Below, piece after piece: positions 1 to 8,222 of a DNA stretch of 64,000 bases. Position 1 is the first letter of the stretch; each line of letters begins with the position of its first letter. The notes under the pieces were generated by a model. The model saw only the letters and a list, made by a program, of their open reading frames with translations. It was not told where the DNA came from and made no database searches. The stretch is from CAZKVJ01 sp964556225. GTDB lineage: Bacteria; Actinomycetota; Acidimicrobiia; Acidimicrobiales; Ilumatobacteraceae. The stretch lies in assembly GCA_964556225.1 (NCBI GenBank), contig CAZKVJ010000013.1:54987-118986 (forward strand), written 5' to 3'. Position numbers and translations under genes: made by a program.

Positions 1-507
1 TGCATCCACGTCGTGATCGAGATCCCGCGCGGCAGCCGCAACAAGTACGAGATCGATCATGACACCGGCCAGGTGTTCTTGGACCGGCGGCTGTTCACCG
101 CCACCACCTACCCGGCCGACTACGGCTTCATCCCCGACACGCTGGGCGGCGACGGCGACCCGCTCGACGCGCTCGTCCTGCTCGAGGACCCCGTCTACCC
201 GGGCGTGTGGGTGACCGCCCGCCCCGTCGGCCTGCTGTGGATGCAGGACGAGGCGGGGCCGGACGCCAAGATCATCTGCGTCCCCTCCACGGAGCCCCGC
301 TGGAAGGGCGTCGAGGACCTGAAGGACCTGCCGGAGGAGCTGCTCGAGGAGATCAAGCACTTCTTCGACGTGTACAAGGCGCTCGAACCGGACAAGGTCT
401 CGAACACGGCTGGCTTCGAGAACCGGCGGGGGGCCTGGCGCGAGATCGACGCGGCGCGGATCGCGTACACCACGCAGCACGGCAGCGAGCAGGGCACGCC
501 CGGCTAG
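1..507 (+). CDS. ppa: Inorganic pyrophosphatase, family I (5' end outside window)
   Basis: This soluble enzyme hydrolyses pyrophosphate to two phosphates and so drives biosynthetic reactions. The family signature D-x-D-P-L-D is present (DGDPLD, about 47 residues after the first in-frame GTG at 13), as is the N-terminal block EIPRGSRNKYE. The reading frame is open to base 1 and reads CIHVVIEIP, which matches the usual family N-terminus, so the true start very probably lies upstream and the GTG at 13 is internal. About 168 residues are visible, close to full family length. Its TAG stop overlaps the TAG stop of the convergent ROK gene in a CTAG palindrome. The family call is firm. Confidence 0.95.
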   Translation, partial: CIHVVIEIPRGSRNKYEIDHDTGQVFLDRRLFTATTYPADYGFIPDTLGGDGDPLDALVLLEDPVYPGVWVTARPVGLLWMQDEAGPDAKIICVPSTEPRWKGVEDLKDLPEELLEEIKHFFDVYKALEPDKVSNTAGFENRRGAWREIDAARIAYTTQHGSEQGTPG

Positions 508-1448
508 CCCTCGCCGGCCGCTGCCGCCCGCTCCTGCGCGTAGCGGGCCGCCCCGACCGCGCCGGCTTCCTCGCCCCAGTGGGCGAACGCCAGGCGCGGA
601 TGCGGGCGGTGCTCGGGTGAGTACAGCAGCGCGCCCAGCCAGCGCTGGATGGGCCCCAGGTACAGCGCCGGCGCGGTGGCCAGCCCGCCGCCGAGGACGA
701 ACATGGCCGGGTCGAGCGCGTTCGTCAGGTTCACCAGGCCGAGTGCGACCCAGCGGGCGAACCCGTCGACCACCTCTCGGGCCTGCTCGTCGCCGGCCGA
801 CGCCGCTCGCTGGACGTCCTCGCCCACGATCGCCTCCACGTCGCCGACGGCGCGCAGCACCGCGTCGAGCCGGCCCGCCCTGGCCGCCCGGCGCGCCTGC
901 TGGGCCAGGGCGCTCCCGGACGCGTACCGCTCCCAGCACCCGCGCCGCCCGCACACGCACAGCGGGCCGGCGGGGTCAACCACCATGTGCCCGAGCTCGC
1001 CGGCGAAGCCGTTGGCCCCCACCTGCAACTGCCCGCCGGCCACCACGCCCCCACCGATGCCGGTACCGAGCGTCACCAGCACCACGTCGTCGACGCCTCG
1101 TGCGACGCCGTGGCGCCACTCGGCGACGAGCGCGCACGTGGCGTCGTTCTGCACCGTGACCGGGTGCCCGAGTCGCTCCGCCAGCCGGGGCGCCACCGCC
1201 AGCTCCACCACGTCGACCAGGTTCGGCGCCGCCCGCAGCACCCCGTCACGGGTCACGAGGCCCGGCACCCCCACGCCGAGCGAGTCGTAGGGAGCGAGCG
1301 CGCCTGCCAGCTCGGCGAGGCGGTCGATCACGGCGTCACCCCCCGCCGGCGTCGACCACTTCAACCGCTGCACCACCTGGCCGTCATCGTTGATGACGAC
1401 GCCGAGCGCCTTGGTGCCGCCGACGTCGATGCCGGCCGACCGGCTCAC
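504..1448 (-). CDS. ROK family sugar kinase (glucokinase-like)
   Basis: This is a cytoplasmic ATP-dependent sugar kinase of the ROK family, most like glucokinases (glucose to glucose-6-phosphate). The N-terminus carries the phosphate-binding motif GIDVGGTK at residues 5-12. The middle holds GELGHMVVDP and the zinc-binding signature CVCGRRGCWE, typical of ROK kinases and absent from other sugar kinases. It lacks an N-terminal helix-turn-helix, so it is a kinase rather than a ROK repressor. The GTG at 1448 was chosen because it overlaps the TGA of the upstream SRPBCC gene (GTGA) and gives the normal length of about 314 residues; the frame stays open further upstream but is non-coding there. Exact substrate is inferred. 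Confidence 0.88.
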   Translation of the reverse strand: MSRSAGIDVGGTKALGVVINDDGQVVQRLKWSTPAGGDAVIDRLAELAGALAPYDSLGVGVPGLVTRDGVLRAAPNLVDVVELAVAPRLAERLGHPVTVQNDATCALVAEWRHGVARGVDDVVLVTLGTGIGGGVVAGGQLQVGANGFAGELGHMVVDPAGPLCVCGRRGCWERYASGSALAQQARRAARAGRLDAVLRAVGDVEAIVGEDVQRAASAGDEQAREVVDGFARWVALGLVNLTNALDPAMFVLGGGLATAPALYLGPIQRWLGALLYSPEHRPHPRLAFAHWGEEAGAVGAARYAQERAAAAGEG

Positions 1449-1888
1449 GACTCGGCGCGGGTCTTCAGCTCTTTGAGCGTGTTGAGGATGCGCACCTCGG
1501 CGCGGCGCTTGACGAACCCGGGGAGCGGCACCACCAGCTCGACCGAGAGGTCGTAGACGACGTGGGTGTGCCCGTTGTCGTCCGGCTCGAACAGGTAGGC
1601 GCCGTCGATGGCCCGCATGATGTCGCCCTTGACCATCGACCAGGTCATCCGAAGGGGAGCGCCCTCGTAGTCGTAGGCCAGGGTGTAGTGGGTGCTGCGC
1701 CCGAGCGCCGAGGCCCGGTACTCGACGAGTGTCGCCCGGCCCTGGTCGTCGCGCTCGCGCACGACCGCCTCTTTCACGTCGCGTGCCCACTCCGGGTAGC
1801 GCTCGAAGTCGGTGGCGACCTCGAAGCACCGCTCGGGTGTGGCCAGGATGGTCGTGGTCTGCGTGGCCTGCTCAGCCATGGGGGGCAT
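1445..1888 (-). CDS. SRPBCC-fold protein (polyketide cyclase / COQ10-like)
   Basis: This 147-residue protein has the START/SRPBCC layout: an N-terminal stretch with TTTILATPERCFEVATDF, an alternating beta-strand middle, and a C-terminal amphipathic helix (KRRAEVRILNTLKELKT). Such proteins form a hydrophobic ligand cavity. In actinobacteria this subgroup is often annotated as cyclase/dehydrase or coenzyme-Q-binding, usually without biochemical proof. It lies between a small membrane protein and the ROK kinase with short overlaps, so it is probably in one transcript running from queG to the kinase. Two ATGs are possible (1888 and 1879); the first has GGAG four bases upstream. The ligand is unknown. 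Confidence 0.75.
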   Translation of the reverse strand: MPPMAEQATQTTTILATPERCFEVATDFERYPEWARDVKEAVVRERDDQGRATLVEYRASALGRSTHYTLAYDYEGAPLRMTWSMVKGDIMRAIDGAYLFEPDDNGHTHVVYDLSVELVVPLPGFVKRRAEVRILNTLKELKTRAES

Positions 1889-2426
1889 TCTGCTCCATCT
1901 CGGGCTCGGGCGGGGGGACGCCGCCGGCCGGTTCGGGGGGGTTGGGTGCGGTGTCGGCGCGCCGGCGGGGCTCGAAGCGGCCGTGGAGGGCCGCCCACAG
2001 CCCGTTCATCCCCAGGCCGAACATGGGCACGAGCACTCCGAACGCGAGCGTGCTGCCGGCCTGACCGTCGGTGGACGGCCGGGCGATCGCGGTGGCCAGC
2101 GCGACGATGGTCTGCACCGCCAGCGCGCCGTTCATGCGGTTGCGCACGGCACGGGGCACGGCCGAGCCCATCAGCAGGTACAGCTGTGACACCGCGATCT
2201 CGTCGGTTCGGCTGCGCTGCACCGCAACCCAGTAGCTCCACGCGAACGCCCCGATGCCGACGGCGAACAGCACCAACGACACGACCACCCCTTGGAGCCG
2301 GAAGGGGTCGGTGAACACGGCGGCTGCGAGCACAGCGCTCACCGTGAACACCGCGGTGCCCACCAGGTCGGCGCGCACGATGGCCCGCCCGTCACGCATC
2401 TCGCGATCCATCTCACCGCCCATCAT
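1872..2426 (-). CDS. Four-helix integral membrane protein, function unknown
   Basis: This 184-residue protein has about four hydrophobic segments: near residues 19-37 (VGTAVFTVSAVLAAAVF), 43-63, 100-115 and 125-145. It ends in a proline-rich acidic cytoplasmic tail (PPEPAGGVPPPEPEME). I do not recognise a characterised family. The ATG at 2426 overlaps the TGA of the upstream glycosyltransferase (ATGA), which fixes the start and implies translational coupling. Its own 3' end overlaps the SRPBCC gene by 17 bases. The coupling to a PimB-like mannosyltransferase suggests an envelope role, but that is inference from position only. Confidence 0.65.
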   Translation of the reverse strand: MMGGEMDREMRDGRAIVRADLVGTAVFTVSAVLAAAVFTDPFRLQGVVVSLVLFAVGIGAFAWSYWVAVQRSRTDEIAVSQLYLLMGSAVPRAVRNRMNGALAVQTIVALATAIARPSTDGQAGSTLAFGVLVPMFGLGMNGLWAALHGRFEPRRRADTAPNPPEPAGGVPPPEPEMEQNAPHG

Positions 2427-3544
2427 GGCAGTGCCCCCAGCGCCCGGCCGAGGCGCTCGGCCAGCACGTCGTAGGAGAACTCGGCCACCGCCCGGGCCCG
2501 TGCCGCAACCCCCATGGCCGCCCGCCGGGCCGGGTCGTCGAGCAGCGCCTCGATCGCCTCCGCTGCCTCGACGGGGTCGTCGGGGTGGCGCACCACGAAG
2601 CCGGTCTCGCCGTCGGCCACCGCCTCGGCCGCGCCGCCGCTGTGGCCGGCCACCTGGGGGACACCGCAGGCTGCCGCCTCGACGAACACGATCCCGAAGC
2701 CCTCCTGCTCGAGCCCGCCCCAGCGGTTGCGGCACAGCATCACCGAGACGTCGGCACTGGCGTACAGCGCCGGCAGGTCGTCGTTGGGGACGCGCCCGAG
2801 GAACCGAACCGGCGCCTTCAGCTCGGCGGCCAGCCGCCGCAGGCGGGGCTCGTCGCGTCCCGAGCCGGCGATGGCGAGCAGCAGGTTCGGACGATGGTCG
2901 GACAGCAGCGAGACGGCCCGGATGGCGGTGTCGAAGCCCTTGCGGGGCACCAGCCGGCTGACCGACAGGACCAGCTCGGCTTCGGGCGGCAGCCCGAGGC
3001 GGGCGCGGGTGGCCGCTCGCTCGCCGTCCGACATGGGGTGGAAGCGCTCGACGTCGACGCCCGGCGGCACGATCGTGATCGGCAGGTCGCGTCCGGTCGC
3101 GTGGTGCGCCTCGGCCGCCGGATAGCCGCCGGCCGCGACGATGTGGCGGGCCCGGGTCAACACGGCGGCGAGCGCCTGGCGGCTGCCGGGGAGCCGCCCC
3201 GGCACGGTCACCTCGGCCCCGTGCAGCACGACGTCGTACGGCAGCGCGAGCGACGGCCCGACCAGGCCGAGCGGCACGGCGGGGTCGATGACGACCAGCT
3301 CGGCGCCCACGTCGCGGGCCATCTGGTCGATGCGGCGGACCATCAGGGGGTGCGGCAGCAGCACCGGCTCGCGCACCCGCTCGATGCGGAACGGCTGGGC
3401 GGCGTCGAAGGCGCGGGCACCTCGGTACGGGCTGGTGAGCACCGCGAACCGGTCCGGCGGCAGGCGCCGCCACCACTCCCACAGCAGCGACTGGATGCCG
3501 CCGATCTTGGGCGGGAAGTCGTTCGTGACGAGGAGGTGCTTCAT
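2423..3544 (-). CDS. GT4 glycosyltransferase, PimB-like
   Basis: This is a GT-B fold glycosyltransferase of family 4, resembling the phosphatidylinositol mannoside mannosyltransferase PimB, which transfers mannose from GDP-mannose to lipid acceptors at the inner face of the membrane. The N-terminal domain begins with NDFPPKIGGIQS, the loop of this family. The C-terminal nucleotide-sugar domain has SRLVPRKGFDTAI and the E-x7-E motif (EGFGIVFVEA, about residue 285). Length of 373 residues is normal. The ATG at 3544 overlaps the stop of queG. Acidimicrobiia are not well studied for PI-mannosides, so acceptor identity is inferred from similarity to the PimB group. Confidence 0.82.
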   Translation of the reverse strand: MKHLLVTNDFPPKIGGIQSLLWEWWRRLPPDRFAVLTSPYRGARAFDAAQPFRIERVREPVLLPHPLMVRRIDQMARDVGAELVVIDPAVPLGLVGPSLALPYDVVLHGAEVTVPGRLPGSRQALAAVLTRARHIVAAGGYPAAEAHHATGRDLPITIVPPGVDVERFHPMSDGERAATRARLGLPPEAELVLSVSRLVPRKGFDTAIRAVSLLSDHRPNLLLAIAGSGRDEPRLRRLAAELKAPVRFLGRVPNDDLPALYASADVSVMLCRNRWGGLEQEGFGIVFVEAAACGVPQVAGHSGGAAEAVADGETGFVVRHPDDPVEAAEAIEALLDDPARRAAMGVAARARAVAEFSYDVLAERLGRALGALP

Positions 3545-4659
3545 CGCACGGGTTCCGCCCTCGTGGCGACGTGCGCCAGCTCGTCGGCCACGCTCTGGTC
3601 CGGGTCGTGGGCGGGCAGCAGGTCGTGCCGGCCGAGGCGCGCAGCGGCCCACACGGCGTGCGAGCGCAGCATCGGGTCCGGGTCGGCGAGGTACCGACGC
3701 AGCCGCACGGCGGTGGCCGGGTCGGCGCCGTCGCCGACGTTGCCGAGCACCACCAGCGCGTTGCGGCGCAGCCATCGGGGATCGCGCTGGGGCACGTACC
3801 ACCGCCCGTAGCGCTGCAGCAGCGCAGCGTCGCCGGCGTCGAGCAGGTCGCCCACCAGGACCCACGCGTGCACGTCGGCCCCTGCGGGTACGGCGGCCGG
3901 GTGGGTCGATCCCCAGCGCAGCGTCGGCGGGCAGACCTCCTGACAGTCGTCGCAGCCGTAGATGCGCTCGCCGAGAGCCTCGCGGTGCTCGCGGGGGAAC
4001 GGCCCCGGCTTCTGCACCAGCCAGGCCAGGCACCTCGCCGCGTCGACCACCCCGGGAGCCACGATGGCGCCGGTGGGACAGGCATCGATGCAGCGCCGGC
4101 ACGATCCGCATCCGTCGGCGGCCGGCTCGGTGGCCGCCGGCAGCTGCGCCGTGGTGACCACACACCCGAGGACGAACCAGCTCCCGGCCCCATCGACCAG
4201 CAGGTTGGCGTTCTTGCCGTACCAGCCGAGACCGGCCCGCCACGCCACCTCACGGTCGACGACCGCGTTGTCGTCGGCGAACACCACGGCCTTCCAGCCG
4301 TCGGCGCGAAGACGCTCGGCGATCGCCCACAGCCCGCGCCGCAGCTCGGCGTAGTGGTCGACCCACGCGTAGCGGGCCACTCGGGCCGCCGGCCCGTCCG
4401 GCGGCGCCGGCCGCACCAGCGCGTAGCTGCGGGCGCCGACGACGATGGAGCGGGCGCCGGCCACGGCCCGGCCGGGGTCGCTCGAGCGGTCCGGGTTGCG
4501 GTACGTGAACTGCATGCCGTCGTGCAGGCCGGCGTCGCGCCGCTCGTGCAGCACCCGGCGGGCCCGCTCCAGCACGTCGGCCGTGGTCACCCCGACCCGG
4601 TCGATCCCGTGGGAGCGGCCGATGGCGACGAGCTCGTCGACGTACTCATCCGGCGGCAC
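3541..4659 (-). CDS. queG: Epoxyqueuosine reductase QueG
   Basis: This cobalamin-dependent iron-sulfur enzyme reduces epoxyqueuosine to queuosine in tRNA, the last step of queuosine synthesis. The N-terminal half contains the cobalamin/active-site region (WVDHYAELR, then REVAWRAGLGWYGKN with the catalytic Asp just before). Two 4Fe-4S cluster motifs follow: CGSCRRCIDACP near residue 185 and YGCDDCQEVCP near residue 230. The last 70 residues are HEAT-like repeats (RWLRRNALVVLGNVGD) as in other QueG proteins. It begins with GTG at 4659, and the start overlaps the small cysteine-rich gene upstream by 14 bases. The two Fe-S motifs make the identification strong. Confidence 0.92.
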   Translation of the reverse strand: MPPDEYVDELVAIGRSHGIDRVGVTTADVLERARRVLHERRDAGLHDGMQFTYRNPDRSSDPGRAVAGARSIVVGARSYALVRPAPPDGPAARVARYAWVDHYAELRRGLWAIAERLRADGWKAVVFADDNAVVDREVAWRAGLGWYGKNANLLVDGAGSWFVLGCVVTTAQLPAATEPAADGCGSCRRCIDACPTGAIVAPGVVDAARCLAWLVQKPGPFPREHREALGERIYGCDDCQEVCPPTLRWGSTHPAAVPAGADVHAWVLVGDLLDAGDAALLQRYGRWYVPQRDPRWLRRNALVVLGNVGDGADPATAVRLRRYLADPDPMLRSHAVWAAARLGRHDLLPAHDPDQSVADELAHVATRAEPVR

Positions 4660-4876
4660 GGTGCCGAAGCGTAGGCACCAAGCCTGCCTCTCCGAGCAGG
4701 CGCACCGCGTTCGCCTCGTCGGCGTCGAGCTCGAGTGGGCCGTCGTCGCGATCGCACACGAACGTCACCACGCAGTCGTGGCAGTCCGACGTGGCCCGCA
4801 TCACGCAGCGCTCGCAGCTGATGGTGAGGACCTCGCCCCGGCCGGTCGAGATGTGGCTGATGTTGGTGACGGTCAC
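4646..4876 (-). CDS. Small cysteine-rich protein upstream of queG
   Basis: A small protein of about 76 residues with two CxxC pairs (CERC, CHDC) and a further Cys (FVC) spaced like a metal-binding knuckle, followed by an acidic helix (LELDADEANAVRLLGEAG). I do not recognise a named family. The GTG at 4876 is preferred because GGGAAG sits about ten bases upstream; an in-frame ATG at 4918 would add a low-complexity leader (MGGRRGAAPGKRA). The frame overlaps the start of queG by 14 bases, so it is probably the first gene of that operon. It might deliver iron or zinc, or serve as a small regulator, but nothing in the sequence decides this. Confidence 0.6.
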   Translation of the reverse strand: MTVTNISHISTGRGEVLTISCERCVMRATSDCHDCVVTFVCDRDDGPLELDADEANAVRLLGEAGLVPTLRHRAAG

Positions 4877-5013
4877 GGTTGCTCGCTTCCCGGGTGCCGC
4901 CCCACGGCGGCCACCCACTCGGGCTCCACCCGCCGCGCATGGTGGCAGCAGGGTGGTGCAGGGTTCCCCCCTCCCCCGCTTCCCCCCGGGGAGGAGGAGG
5001 GAGGGAGAGGGCG

Positions 5014-6264
5014 TCAGCGGCGGGCGAGGGCGAGGAGCTGGGCGGAGCGGACCACGGTGGCGCCCTTCGCCCGAACGCTGGCGGCCAGCTCACGGTCGTC
5101 GGTGACGACGACCACCGGCACCGCCACCGGCAGGGCGCCGACCTCGTCACGCACGACGTCGTCGGCGATCGTGCCTGCGGGCGAGAACACCACCCGGGCC
5201 AGCCGGCGCCGGACCGGCACCACGACGTCGGCGCCGTCGAACACCACCACGATGCGCGTCAGCAGCCGCCGCACGAGGTCGTCGACCGCGTCGAGGCAGC
5301 GCTCACGCTGGTCTTCGAGCGCGAGGTCCGGCCACCCGAGCTTGGCCACGTTGTAGCCGTCGACGATCGCGACCACCCCCGGGACCCGCAGGAGGTGACG
5401 CGTCGCTTCGACCGAGTCGGCGGTCAGGCCCGGCGGGATCGCGATCGGCACCCGGGCGGCTCGCCGTGCCGCCGGGGGAGGTGGGACGATCGCCGACGCC
5501 ACCTCCTGGAGCGACCCGGCCAGTCGCGCGATGGAGCCCGACGCGCGGCGCACGGCCGCCGCTGCCGCGTCGACGTCGGCGCGCTCGGCGAGGAGCTCGT
5601 CGCGCACCGCCGCCACCATCGCCAGCTCCTCCTCGAGCTCAGCGACGCGCCGCTCCGCAGCCGCCAGGTCGGCCGACCACCGCTCGCTCTCGCCGCCGGC
5701 CGCCTCCTCGACGGCCGCCAGCCGCCGCTGGGCCGCCGCCGCCTGCGCTTCGGCCGACTCGGCCCGCCGGCGCGCCTGGTCGCGCTCGTCCTCGGCGGCC
5801 GCGCGCCGGGACTGCTCGCGGCGCAGCTCGTGGCGGACGACGGCGAGCTCGGCCTGGGATCGCTGTGCCGCCTGCTCGGCCGCCTCGCGCCGGCGCTCCA
5901 GCCGGCGCAGCGCAGCGTCCTCGGTGCCCTCGACCGCCGCACCGGGCACCGCCGCCGCCTGCAGCAGCTCTGACACCCGCCGGCGCCAGCCGTCGGGACG
6001 GGTGAGCCACACCGTGCCGAGCTCCCCCAGCAGCTCGGCGCCGTCGGCGGCGGCCGCCGCCACACGCGCCCGGAACGCCTCGTCGCCGTCGAGTGCCCGC
6101 CGGACGTTGCCCAGCTCGGCGTTCGGCAGCCTCGCTGCGCGCATCGCCTTGCGCATCACCTCCGGTGGCGACACGGGCGGACGCATCCGCGTCCCCGCCT
6201 TGGCCACCTCGAACGCCAGCTCGAGCACCGGCCGCAGCTGCTCGTCGGTCGGCTGGCGGCTCAT
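5014..6264 (-). CDS. Coiled-coil protein with C-terminal YacP-like NYN ribonuclease domain
   Basis: This is a 416-residue protein in two parts. The first 110 residues are mixed helix, and residues about 110-230 are a long Ala/Glu/Arg-rich coiled coil. From about residue 275 there is a NYN/PIN-like domain with the acidic catalytic motifs VDGYNVAKLGWP, VFDGAD, GTIADDVVRDEV and VVTDDREL. This matches the YacP (DUF901) family, whose Bacillus member Rae1 is a ribosome-dependent mRNA endonuclease. The coiled-coil N-terminus is not part of the basic family and is common in actinobacterial relatives. It stands alone, downstream of the zinc-ribbon gene in the same direction. RNase activity is inferred from the conserved Asp residues. 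Confidence 0.82.
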   Translation of the reverse strand: MSRQPTDEQLRPVLELAFEVAKAGTRMRPPVSPPEVMRKAMRAARLPNAELGNVRRALDGDEAFRARVAAAAADGAELLGELGTVWLTRPDGWRRRVSELLQAAAVPGAAVEGTEDAALRRLERRREAAEQAAQRSQAELAVVRHELRREQSRRAAAEDERDQARRRAESAEAQAAAAQRRLAAVEEAAGGESERWSADLAAAERRVAELEEELAMVAAVRDELLAERADVDAAAAAVRRASGSIARLAGSLQEVASAIVPPPPAARRAARVPIAIPPGLTADSVEATRHLLRVPGVVAIVDGYNVAKLGWPDLALEDQRERCLDAVDDLVRRLLTRIVVVFDGADVVVPVRRRLARVVFSPAGTIADDVVRDEVGALPVAVPVVVVTDDRELAASVRAKGATVVRSAQLLALARR

Positions 6265-6274
6265 CGACCACCGC

Positions 6275-6496
6275 TCACGGACCGTCGTCGGCGGGCAGCT
6301 CGTCGACCTGGCCGACCGGGCCGCACCAACGACAGGTGACGGACTCCACGGCGTCGTCGAGGATCTCCGTCTCCTCGACCGCCAGCTCGCCTCCGGTGGA
6401 GTAGTGGTGGAAGCTGCGGGTGCGAGTGGTGCGCACCACGTCGAAGCGGGTGAGGTTGCCGCACGAGCGGCACCGGTACCGGACGGGCGGGGTCAC
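6275..6496 (-). CDS. Small zinc-ribbon protein
   Basis: A 73-residue protein with two CxxC knuckles, CRSCG near the N-terminus and CRWCG near residue 56, separated by a beta-rich segment (RTRSFHHYSTGGELAVEE) and ending in an acidic tail. This is a typical zinc ribbon. I know of similar short proteins of unknown function in Acidimicrobiia but no experimental role. The GTG at 6496 (VTPPVRYRC) is chosen because the frame further upstream runs through the nuclease gene in antisense. It is divergent from the SOS-controlled nuclease at 6560, and only about 35 bases separate its start from the LexA box, so the same operator could affect it. Confidence 0.65.
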   Translation of the reverse strand: MTPPVRYRCRSCGNLTRFDVVRTTRTRSFHHYSTGGELAVEETEILDDAVESVTCRWCGPVGQVDELPADDGP

Positions 6497-6523
6497 GGCG
6501 GCATCGTAGCCGGGCGCTGGTGC

Positions 6524-6545
6524 TTGACAGGCGAACACCTGTTCC
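6524..6545 (+). promoter_or_regulatory. LexA (SOS) box overlapping a -35-like element, upstream of the nuclease gene
   Basis: The sequence CGAACACCTGTTCC at 6532-6545 matches the actinobacterial LexA consensus CGAAC-N4-GTTCG with one change in the last base. TTGACA at 6524-6529 is a perfect -35 hexamer immediately before it, so LexA bound here would block the promoter. The nuclease starts 15 bases after the box. The same core, CGAACACCTGTTC, occurs upstream of the DNA polymerase IV gene at 44899. Confidence 0.8.
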
Positions 6546-6559
6546 CCCACAGTGGCGCG

Positions 6560-8194
6560 GTGCAGCGAAGCTTCGACGATCTGCTCCAGGAGCGGGGCAC
6601 GCCACTGTGGGACGTGACGTTCGCCGTGGTCGACCTCGAGACCACCGGCGGCGCGCCGGCCGAGGACCGCATCACCGAGATCGGTGCCGTCAAGGTCCGC
6701 GGCGGCGAGTGCCTCGGAACGTTCCAGACCCTGGTCAACCCCGGGCGAGCCATCCCCCCTCAGATCACCGTGCTGACGGGCATCAGCGAGTGCATGGTCG
6801 CCACCGCCCCCCGCATCGAGACGGTCCTGCCGGCGCTGTCGGAGTTCATCGGCGACGCCGTCGTCGTCGGCCACAACGTGCGCTTCGACGTCGGATTCCT
6901 CGACGCCGCCCTCACCCGGCGAGGCGACCCGCGCCTGCGCGGCCCGTTCGTCGACACGTGCACCCTCGCCCGGCGCCTCGTGCGCGACGAGGTCCCCGAC
7001 TGCCGCCTCGGCACGCTCGCCAGCCGCTACCGACTCGACCACCGCCCCTCGCACCGGGCGCTCGACGACGCCCTCGCCACCGCCGACCTGCTCCACCTGC
7101 TGCTCGAACGAGCCGCCGGGTTCGGGGTGAGCGGCCTCGACGACCTGCTCGGCCTGCCCCGCCTCGACGGACACCCTCAGGCTCGCAAGCTGCGCCTGAC
7201 CGAATCCCTCCCCCGCTGCCCTGGCGTCTACCTGTTCTGTGGCGATCGGGGCGAGGTGCTCTACGTGGGCAAGGCCACGAACCTGCGCCAGCGGGTCCGC
7301 AGCTACTTCTCCACCAACGAGGACCGCCGCCGCACCGCGGCCATGCTGCGCGAGGCCCGCGAGATCCGCCACACACCCACACCCGACCCGCTCAGCGCCG
7401 CGGTGCTCGAGACCCGCCTGCTCCACCAGCTCACCCCCCGCTACAACCGCCAGGGCACCCGCTGGGAGCGCTCCGCCTACGTCCGCCTCGACGACACCGA
7501 GCGCTATCCCCGGTTGTCCGTGGTGCGCCGGCCGGGACGCTCGGGGCTGCACCTGGGCCCGCTCCCGTCGCACGCCAGCGCCGCCGTGGTCTGCGAGGCG
7601 ATCAACAGCGTGGTCCCGCTGCGCCGCTGCACCGGGCGCATCTCCCGCTCCCACCGCCCGGAACCGGACGCCACGCCGTGCACCGCGGCCCAGCTGGGCG
7701 TGGCGTTCTGCCCGTGCGCCCACGAGCCACCGCCCGGTGCGTACGAGGCCGCGGTCGAGTCGGCCCGGCGCATCCTGCGCGGCGACGCCGCCCACGCCCT
7801 GGCAGCGCTCGGCGACCGGATGTGGGCACTCGCCGGCTCCCAGCGCTACGAGGAGGCGGGCATGGTCCGCGACCGGATGCAGTCCCTGGAGCACGCCGTG
7901 CGCCGACAGTCCCGCCTCGAGACCCTGCGCCGGGCCGGCACGGTGGTGGTCTCCGACGGCCGGCTCAGCTGGCGCCTTTCCCGCGGCACCCTCGACGCCG
8001 TGCTCGTCGACGGGGCGTGGACCCCCCTCGACCTCCCGGCCCCGGATCCCGGCCCGCTCGACACGCCGGTCCCTCCAGAGGCCGCCGACGAGCTGCTTTG
8101 CATCGCCCGCCACCTCGACGATGCCGCCGGACGCCTGCACGTGGTGCACTGCGACGGCGAGTGGACGCTGGCGCTGCACGGCCTCGCAGCCTGA
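6560..8194 (+). CDS. DEDDh exonuclease fused to UvrC/Cho-like GIY-YIG endonuclease
   Basis: This 544-residue protein joins two nuclease modules. Residues about 15-190 are a DnaQ-like 3'-5' exonuclease with VVDLETTG (ExoI), GHNVRFDVGFLD (ExoII) and SHRALDDALATADL (ExoIII). Residues about 215-300 form a GIY-YIG domain (PGVYLFCGDRGEVLYVGKAT), as in the UvrC N-terminus and E. coli Cho. A UVR-like helical segment (RYEEAGMVRDRM) lies near residue 430. UvrC's C-terminal RNase H-like nuclease and HhH domains are absent, so it should make only the 3'-side incision. The same fusion is known in mycobacteria. The GTG at 6560 follows the SOS box directly, which argues for damage-inducible repair. Confidence 0.88.
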   Translation: MQRSFDDLLQERGTPLWDVTFAVVDLETTGGAPAEDRITEIGAVKVRGGECLGTFQTLVNPGRAIPPQITVLTGISECMVATAPRIETVLPALSEFIGDAVVVGHNVRFDVGFLDAALTRRGDPRLRGPFVDTCTLARRLVRDEVPDCRLGTLASRYRLDHRPSHRALDDALATADLLHLLLERAAGFGVSGLDDLLGLPRLDGHPQARKLRLTESLPRCPGVYLFCGDRGEVLYVGKATNLRQRVRSYFSTNEDRRRTAAMLREAREIRHTPTPDPLSAAVLETRLLHQLTPRYNRQGTRWERSAYVRLDDTERYPRLSVVRRPGRSGLHLGPLPSHASAAVVCEAINSVVPLRRCTGRISRSHRPEPDATPCTAAQLGVAFCPCAHEPPPGAYEAAVESARRILRGDAAHALAALGDRMWALAGSQRYEEAGMVRDRMQSLEHAVRRQSRLETLRRAGTVVVSDGRLSWRLSRGTLDAVLVDGAWTPLDLPAPDPGPLDTPVPPEAADELLCIARHLDDAAGRLHVVHCDGEWTLALHGLAA

Positions 8195-8222
8195 CGCCGG
8201 CCGCCGCGGCGGACCCGCGCCG

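Noticed and set aside
1872..4253. A long open frame of 793 codons on the minus strand
   Set aside because: Only its last 184 codons form a believable protein; the rest is antisense or out-of-frame reading of queG and the glycosyltransferase, rich in Arg and Pro.
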